Made by a program: the position numbers and the translations under genes | The notes under the pieces: model-generated | Told to the model about the DNA's origin: nothing | What the model saw: only the letters and a program-made list of their open reading frames with translations | Database searches by the model: none | Shown here: positions 57,594 to 64,000 of the stretch, piece after piece | Numbering within the stretch: the stretch's first letter is position 1 | Layout: the number at the start of each line of letters is the position of its first letter | Assembly: GCA_035222895.1 (NCBI GenBank) | Contig: JAVYIG010000410.1 | Location: forward strand, 1-64,000 | Direction: 5' to 3' | DNA length: 64,000 nucleotides | Origin: Strongylocentrotus droebachiensis | Taxonomy: Eukaryota; Echinodermata; Echinoidea; Camarodonta; Strongylocentrotidae

Positions 57594-57675
57594 AGGAGTA
57601 GAGGGGGAGGAAAAGAGAGAGAAGGAGAGAGACAGAGAGAGAGACAGAGAGAGACAGAGAGAGACAGAGAGAGAC

Positions 57676-57708
<33 letters not shown>

Positions 57709-57712
57709 GGGG
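57594..57712 (+). repeat. GAGACA/GACA tandem repeat
   Basis: Repeats of gagacagaga followed by six or so gaca units. Confidence 0.9.
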
Positions 57713-60110
57713 GAGCGGGGTGTTAAGAGGGAGTTGATTATCGTAAGAGAAATGATCCAGGTGTCGAGTTGTAACAGTCAAGTTTTTCTTTCTATTTCTT
57801 GCACTCTATGAATACGTCATTGGCCAAACATGTACACCCGTCACGTGATGCACTCGACTCGTCATCTCAAGAAAGAATATGTGGCCGAAAGATTCTCTGA
57901 CAGATTTGAAAGGCAGTGGTGAGAATTCAGATAAAATCTATAAGATCTAAAGACTTACAACGGCTACACATATAGCCCGTAAGCATGTAATCAAAATAGC
58001 GAGTAGTAATGTTCGAAATAATCGCGGCTAGTGGGGGGATTTTTTTAATTTATTTTATTTTATCCAAAATTAATTTTGGCCGCTGCTCACTAAAGTTGGA
58101 TAAACAACAAAGCAAAACATGTGCCATCTTTTCCATGACTTTTTGTTTGAAGAGTTGAAACAATGACGAGGCCTTGTAGACTGTATCCGAGGAGCTTTTG
58201 TGATTTCATGCCTGCTCAGATGTGGTTTCGCCCTTTTAAATCTACCTTTTGCCAAAGTGTTGACGAAAGTGCGTTCCCAGAAGACTAAGCTTCGTGTATC
58301 AATACCTTTTGGTCTTTTGTTTCAAGATCTCTGACCCCAATTTGGGCGAGAATCCTGGTCTCGCTTCTGTATGTCTTGATTTGTTCTTTTTTCTCTCTCC
58401 CTCTAGAAAGAAAGAGTGATGATAAAGATGGATTGAAAGAGGTGTAAAGAGAGCAGGGGAAAAGGATAAAGATGTACTCGCGGTCGCGGCACCGCACTGG
58501 TTAATACCGTACGGAAATAGAGCAAAGCGTGAGTGGAGAAAGATAGGTCGGGTTGGTTTTCAAGAAGGCGGATTTGATCGCTCGTGTGGGACAACAAAAC
58601 AAAAGGAGTCACCTCTACGGCAGTATTTTGACCTCTTGAAAATGGATCCCATTTTGAAAAGTTCGACTCCGTCCCCATTGCCTCCAATATCTTGTACGCT
58701 CACTATGTTGTGTGCAACTGTTGCGTGGTTTATGAAGCAGTGTGAAGCAGGGTGAACGCTCACGTGCAAATCATCTATAGTTGCGCCCAATTATTATTAA
58801 ATTAGAAGTATCAAAGAAAGAAACAAAATCGTCTAAACGAATATTGTTCCTACTCAACAGTCATCTAATGGTAACGCACCAATTAAGCTGTTGAATTATA
58901 TGGTGTTTCAGAGAGAGACACACAGAGAGAGAGGGAGGAGGATGGAGTGGAAAGAGTAACTAAATTTAGTTTTCAGGGCTGTTTGAGTTCGATGTTGATG
59001 TAGCCACTTCGTGGGTGTGAAAATGATTGAAGTTACAGGACAGTTGGCAGAGCAGGCAGGTACGGCGATGATAGGACGGGTTAGATGCCGGAGCACAGGT
59101 GTTGCAAGAAAGGCGAGGTAGTCGCCCGGGCACGCCATCTAACAACCGAACGCCAAGCACAGGCACGCGACCGTTCGGCGTCCGCCACTTTCATTCGTCC
59201 AAAATCGATGATAAACCCCTGCACCTTTGTGCATTTATTAAACCGGATCGTTATTTTCAGGAATACATCAGAATAATTTTGCTAATCGATTTCACAATAA
59301 ACATACATTGTATTCGAACCTATTCACTTAAGTATCAACAGTGACGCTGTTCAGCTTCGAAATGGTCTCTATAGCATTCTTTTTATGCCTCAAACTTTGT
59401 CAAGCTTGGCGTTTTTTCCCCTCTCCGTTTAAATCGCGATTAGGTGATTATTTTAAGAGTAAACTACTTTATTTGTAGGAAAATAGGAATCATTAGTGTC
59501 ATCTGCTTTATACAGCAATATAGTACAGAAGATAAAGCGTGGACTTTGGGAGTGGAGTATGGACTATGGTTGTTTCGACTACAACTTCTAGCAAGCCACT
59601 GAACTTGGTTTCATAATATTAATAACTTGACCCAGGAAAGTTTGCCTTCTTGGTCCATAGCTTGACCGGATCAGCATGGGTCCTTGAGATCCAGGGGTCG
59701 CCTGGTTGTATCATAGGGCAAAGACGAAGACAGAGGGACCTATCGCAACGAACATGATAATACATAGGAGGAGAGATATCGAAGAAGAGATGAGAAAATG
59801 ATAGCATCGTTGACAAGATGCATCAATAGAAACAGCGACAACAGCAACAGCAGCAGAAGCAGCAGCAGAACATAGTTAGAAACAAAAAAGTATCCATTAG
59901 GACAAATAAAGATGATTCTGCATTCTCATTTTAACAGCAAATTAACAGAAGAAATACGCGGTGTTATTTAAGGATAACAAATGCAATCAATAAAAATAGC
60001 CTAGATAAAGGTAAAGGGTAACGACAAAAAGAAAACACGAAAATAATTATCAAATAGAGATAAAGGTACATGGAGAAGGGAATGAGATAGAGCTGAGGTG
60101 GTGAAAAGGC
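57713..60110. other. No gene recognised
   Basis: Mixed unique sequence without splice-supported exons. A CAG-type short repeat (gcagcagaagcagcagcag) lies at 59845-59870. Confidence 0.4.
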
Positions 60111-60119
60111 AAAATGGCC

Positions 60120-60470
60120 GGGATAAATTTTGCAAGAAAGATCGAACGAGGAAAGGATAGAGATGACAAGAGAGAAAGATAGACTAGAGATAGGTAGAGA
60201 AAGGGAGAAGATGAAAGAAAGACGGAGATGGGAAGAGAGGTTAAACGATCTAAAGAAATGAAGAGACGGACAGAAAGATGGAGAGGTAACGAGAGATTGA
60301 GGAGGATAAAAGAGAGAGATAAATAGAGACAGAAAAAGAGAGACAGACAAACAGTGAGATAAAGAGCGAGTGAAAGAGTGAGGCAGAAAGAGATAATAGG
60401 AAAGTTCGAAAAAAAATAAAGAAAGACACATGTAAAGATAAAGAGAAAGAGAGAGAGAGATGAAACGAGA
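60120..60470 (+). repeat. Long GA-rich polypurine region
   Basis: About 350 bases dominated by GAGAGA, AAAGAGA and GGAGA words on the + strand. This gives long Ser/Leu/Phe-rich open frames on the - strand, which are artefacts. Confidence 0.85.
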
Positions 60471-62400
60471 TGAAGAGTATCGGAGCACAGTGGTAGGAGA
60501 AGAGATGATGCCCTCGCCAACTTTGCCACGCGACCAAATGCCCAAATATGGTCATAAGCACGGCCACCCGGTACGGGGAGAGATTGCACAGGAATCTAAC
60601 AGGCCGTTTTTTTTCTCCAGCGCTCTACTTACATGTAGTCTCCTTACCGAACGTAACCTGTACCCTTTACTACTCATCCCTCCGCCCAGATAAAACACAT
60701 AAAGTAAAGGGCAATACCAGTTGGTTGTCTTTCTAGAGAGTTTACAAGCTCTGATTATAGTCTAGCAAAATAAACGTTATCACACTTCTTCTTGCCGATA
60801 AATGAAAGTAGTCCTATCTGAAGAAGAAAAAGTATAGGCCCATGACGATTATAACTCTGAATTATGACAGTGGAAATGAGGATGTAAATAGTATAACAGG
60901 GAAAAGTAACAAACAAGTCTCATCAAAAGTGAAAAAATATATTGTTTCATAAGATAATCAGTGATGTATTTTAATTTTTCCTCGACGTCTTTTGAACAAA
61001 CCGAGAGACAACAAACCAGAATCGCCAAAAGCAAAATTTTGTCTTTCAACCGTTAACAAAATGCTGTTGGCATCATGCGACTTTAAAAAACCAAACGTCC
61101 TCGTTTGGATAAAACAAAGAGAAAGCAAATTGTCCAAATGAATATAAGAAAAGGCATCACAGAAATATTTTGCTCTTGAACAGAACTAATATTCAAAAGC
61201 GTGAAAAGTTCAAATAAGAGTCAAAGTAAGTTTCACATGAACTTTTTAATAAAAATGTTAAGGAAATAAAAAAAGTCAAGCTTGCATGCCGCCACGCCCT
61301 TATCCACCCCCCCCCCCCCCCTCGCATCTCCCCCAACCCCATACGATCCCTTCCCCCGCTGGTCACTTGAGCCGGGTCGCGTGTCACTCAAACCCGAGAC
61401 TGGCATTAGATTTCGGCAGATAGGAGATTTGGGGAGGAATTTCAACCGAATTGAAGAGAGAAGGAGAGCATCTTGCTCTGGTATTTTCACCGGTTCCCTC
61501 TCGGTGGTGAATTCCATTACTCCCGTCCCACACGGAGCACTCCTCACCGCGAAGGAGAAAAGCTCGGAGGAGGAGAAGGGAAAAAAATGATGACGAAGAA
61601 AGAAGAGAGAGAAAACCAACCCCCAAAAAAAATTTGACGTAAAAACTCCTTCGGGCGCTGAGTGAACGGTTAATCCGAGCCTTTCTAGAAAATAAATATT
61701 TCGAAAAGCTTTATGGTTATTATTTTTTAGTCTGAGCGATGTGTTTATGGCTGATCAGCGTTCTCCATGAGACGACGTTTTGACTGCCATTTGGCTCAGA
61801 CGGGATTTGGTAGCCGTCCATCTGATCGTCTGTTGTGATTTGGAAGGATTACTGGTATTTTATGACCGTTTTTCTTCCGATATTTGATATGATGGTCAAA
61901 TCTCCCATTTATATGGACCCTCCGATGTCATCATTTTTAGCATCTACTCACTGGATATTTCAATATCAAGTTATTTTTTTACTGACGTAAAAGATTTGTA
62001 AAGTCAACCGTTTAAGACTATTTAAAATAACACATTTCTATCATCTTGAATTTAATTTTATCAGGATTTTAACTGTCTTGTCGGTATGATCTATCCCTTC
62101 CATACTTGTTTATAGTTAGGCCTACGCAGTTTTTCTGAAGTAGGCCTATATGAGTTGAATCACTGTATAATCAGAAAGAAGAAATATCGAAAGAAAACAA
62201 AACTAAAGATGATGACGCCAGATTACTAAGAAACATCCATTATAAATTATGGTCAATATGCAGATGGGTATGGGTGACATTTCAGAAAGAAAAGTGCTGA
62301 AAACCCAGATCAAAACTAGAAATGGTAAGGGTACCACCATAAGAGTAAGGTTGAAATAAAAGGAAGATGAAAAGGACAGAATGGAAAGAGGATTTAAGAA
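60471..62400. other. No gene recognised
   Basis: Holds a C-run (61305-61322) and unique AT-rich sequence. No coding exon is seen on either strand. Confidence 0.4.
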
Positions 62401-62406
62401 GTCCTT

Positions 62407-62598
62407 TTAGATCTCCATCTCGTCCACGATGATGAGGTTGCCATTAGCAACACCGACGTCATGCTGACAAATGAACTCAACATCAGCATCATCATCATCA
62501 TCATCATCATCCTCATCATAAGACTTGGCTAAGTGCCCAGGCGAATCCTGATTATCTGGGTTGTAAACTTCCACCACCTTTTGCCTGCGCCGACGCAT
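62407..62598 (-). CDS. Possible exon or small ORF, acidic, function unknown
   Basis: A - strand frame of 63 codons begins MRRRRQKVVEVYNPDN, includes eight consecutive Asp from a GAT repeat, and ends DEMEI-stop. It has ordinary amino acid composition outside the Asp run, unlike the low-complexity frames around it, and is open for seven codons before the Met. I recognise no family, and splice acceptors just upstream are weak. It could be the last exon of another gene or chance. Confidence 0.2.
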   Translation of the reverse strand: MRRRRQKVVEVYNPDNQDSPGHLAKSYDEDDDDDDDDADVEFICQHDVGVANGNLIIVDEMEI

Positions 62599-62689
62599 GT
62601 GAGCATCATCTTCGCACCCTTAATCACTTTGACCGCTATCTATTTTAAAAGTTCTTCCAAGAAAGCTCCACCAGTGTGACAGTGCCTCA

Positions 62690-62749
62690 GCTCACAAGAG
62701 AGATGGAGCGGGGATGCAGTGGAGAGGAGAGATTGAGAGACATGGAGAT

Positions 62750-62790
<41 letters not shown>

Positions 62791-62850
62791 GATAGAGAGT
62801 GGAAGGGGAGGGGAGGGAGAGAGAGACAGACAGAGAGAGAGAGAAGGAAA
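62690..62850 (+). repeat. (GA)n-rich microsatellite
   Basis: Includes an uninterrupted GA run at 62752-62787 and a GGGGA block. Confidence 0.9.
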
Positions 62851-63875
62851 TATACACAAGTGACGCAGTCTCAGTCAATGATGAAGCAATAAATATTCTA
62901 GAGTCAATGACTTCCAAACGAATCTAAAGTCGACATAAATCCTTACCGCCATCCGAAGGTATGGGCATGATAATATTAGACACGTCGTCGTCATAGGCTT
63001 ATTGCCTTTTTCTTCACAGAAACAAAAATCGCAAAATGAAGACAGACAGCAGAGAAAGAGATGAAAGGAACTTACATACATGAACATACGACAGACAAAA
63101 TGTTGTGCTTTCATTTAAGAGAACCTTCATAGCAGACGCAAGCAAAGCAGAATAAAGATATAGTTTAAAAACGAACTCATTTATCACTGACTGTGTACAG
63201 CAAGATGTAAATAGAAAGGTGAGACTTTGGAAAAGAACATGGTGAACAATATAAAGATACCATGTTGCACTCTCGCGACAATTAGCATACAATTACAAAC
63301 TTCTACCAATGACAGCGCGCCAAGAGAAGACATTGTATTTCGTGATAAGGCCCACGACCTGTATTCGTGATACTGGGGAAATTACAATAACAAATTTAAT
63401 AGACGCCAATTTTGATAAACGAAAATTCAGCCAAACGACTCAAAACAAAATAGCTTCGGAAATTGTTTTAGTGTTGTTTCTTTATCTTATTTACGCAATA
63501 TCAGGTGTGATCAATTTTTTCCACTGGTGCGATGTGGCTAAATTAACCGTTACGATTGATGTAGGTCTATGACTAAAATGTCATCTATTTCGCGGTCAAT
63601 ATCGTAACGGAGTAAAACCGATCAGCGAGCGAGGAAGATAAGTGTGCCGTCACGCGCCTGTGTAATGATTGAATTTAAATCATAATGATATACATTACAT
63701 TTCGATTCTGTTATTTAATATTCAGTTTAACGTTTCTAGGAAATTTATGTGTAAGGTGATAGACTGATGTTTGATGCTTTCTTACTTACATCAAATCACA
63801 ACCTGATTGATAAAGGGAGTCTATCAACTTCTAATACATGCCTACATTGGTGTCTTATGAATCTTTTGAGGATGA
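62851..63875. other. No gene recognised
   Basis: AT-rich unique sequence; no coding exon is seen. Confidence 0.4.
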
Positions 63876-63879
63876 TGGG

Positions 63880-63958
63880 GGAGGAGGGGTGGTGCTGGTG
63901 GTGGTGGTGGTGGAGGGGGGGGGGGAGGGGGGGGGGAGGGGGGGGGGGGGGGGAGGGG
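63880..63958 (+). repeat. G-rich GGT/GGA tract with long G-runs
   Basis: GGTGGT repeats run into a series of G-runs separated by single A, a strong G-quadruplex-forming pattern. Confidence 0.9.
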
Positions 63959-64000
63959 GCTTCACATAGTATTTACTGCTACTAAGTTGTTATCTTTATT

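Noticed and set aside
59964..60589. 193- and 179-codon - strand frames rich in Ser, Leu and Phe resembling membrane proteins
   Set aside because: They are translations of the GA-rich tract; there is no conserved start, domain or splice context.
61293..61410. Candidate scratch first exon with MPVSG start on the - strand
   Set aside because: The sequence does not continue as a SNAG motif and lacks a suitable phase 1 donor.

Overview
This window is eukaryotic nuclear DNA: AT-rich, intron-rich, full of microsatellites, long poly-G/poly-C runs and many small transposons. The style of the repeats and the two gene families present suggest a marine invertebrate deuterostome, most likely an echinoderm (sea-urchin-like). 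This organism call is an inference from sequence character, not from a search.

Left half (1-39.6 kb): a head-to-tail array of three Cys-loop ligand-gated ion channel genes on the + strand, all of nicotinic acetylcholine receptor (nAChR) alpha type. Gene A is only the 3' part (exons at 785-1118, 2130-2419 and 3689-3805); its 5' exons lie left of the window. Gene B (coding 9693-18307) and gene C (coding 26095-37837) are complete seven-exon genes, each encoding 356 residues with identical exon lengths (70, 116, 45, 110, 136, 489 and 105 nt). The 45- and 110-nt exons match the ancient nAChR exon pattern. The predicted proteins keep the 13-residue Cys-loop, the loop B Trp and the vicinal Cys pair of loop C. 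They have almost no M3-M4 cytoplasmic loop and an unusually hydrophobic M2. B and C lie in a tandem duplication (about 7.6-19.65 kb and 19.8-39.6 kb). Comparing the two copies exposes many post-duplication insertions with clean empty sites: SINEs, TTAA-flanked MITEs, a hAT-like MITE, palindromic fold-back elements and a TA-flanked element carrying a near-perfect hairpin. The transmembrane exons of B and C differ only at synonymous sites, whereas the ligand-binding exons differ mostly at replacement sites.

Middle (39.6-45.4 kb): repeats, two remnants of a fold-back element, a LINE fragment, and the probable 3' UTR of the next gene.

Right half (45.4-64 kb): two coding exons on the - strand (46120-46912 and 45369-45639) encode the C-terminal part of a Scratch-type (Snail superfamily) transcription factor with five zinc fingers, the last of C2HC form. 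Its first exon, expected to carry a SNAG repressor motif, was not found in the window. The 17 kb to its right hold no recognisable coding exon. They contain GA-rich low-complexity tracts, a perfect 352-bp tandem duplication and CpG-rich patches, and are probably the first intron or 5' regulatory region of scratch.

The two gene systems are unrelated except by adjacency: a membrane receptor cluster next to a neural transcription factor.
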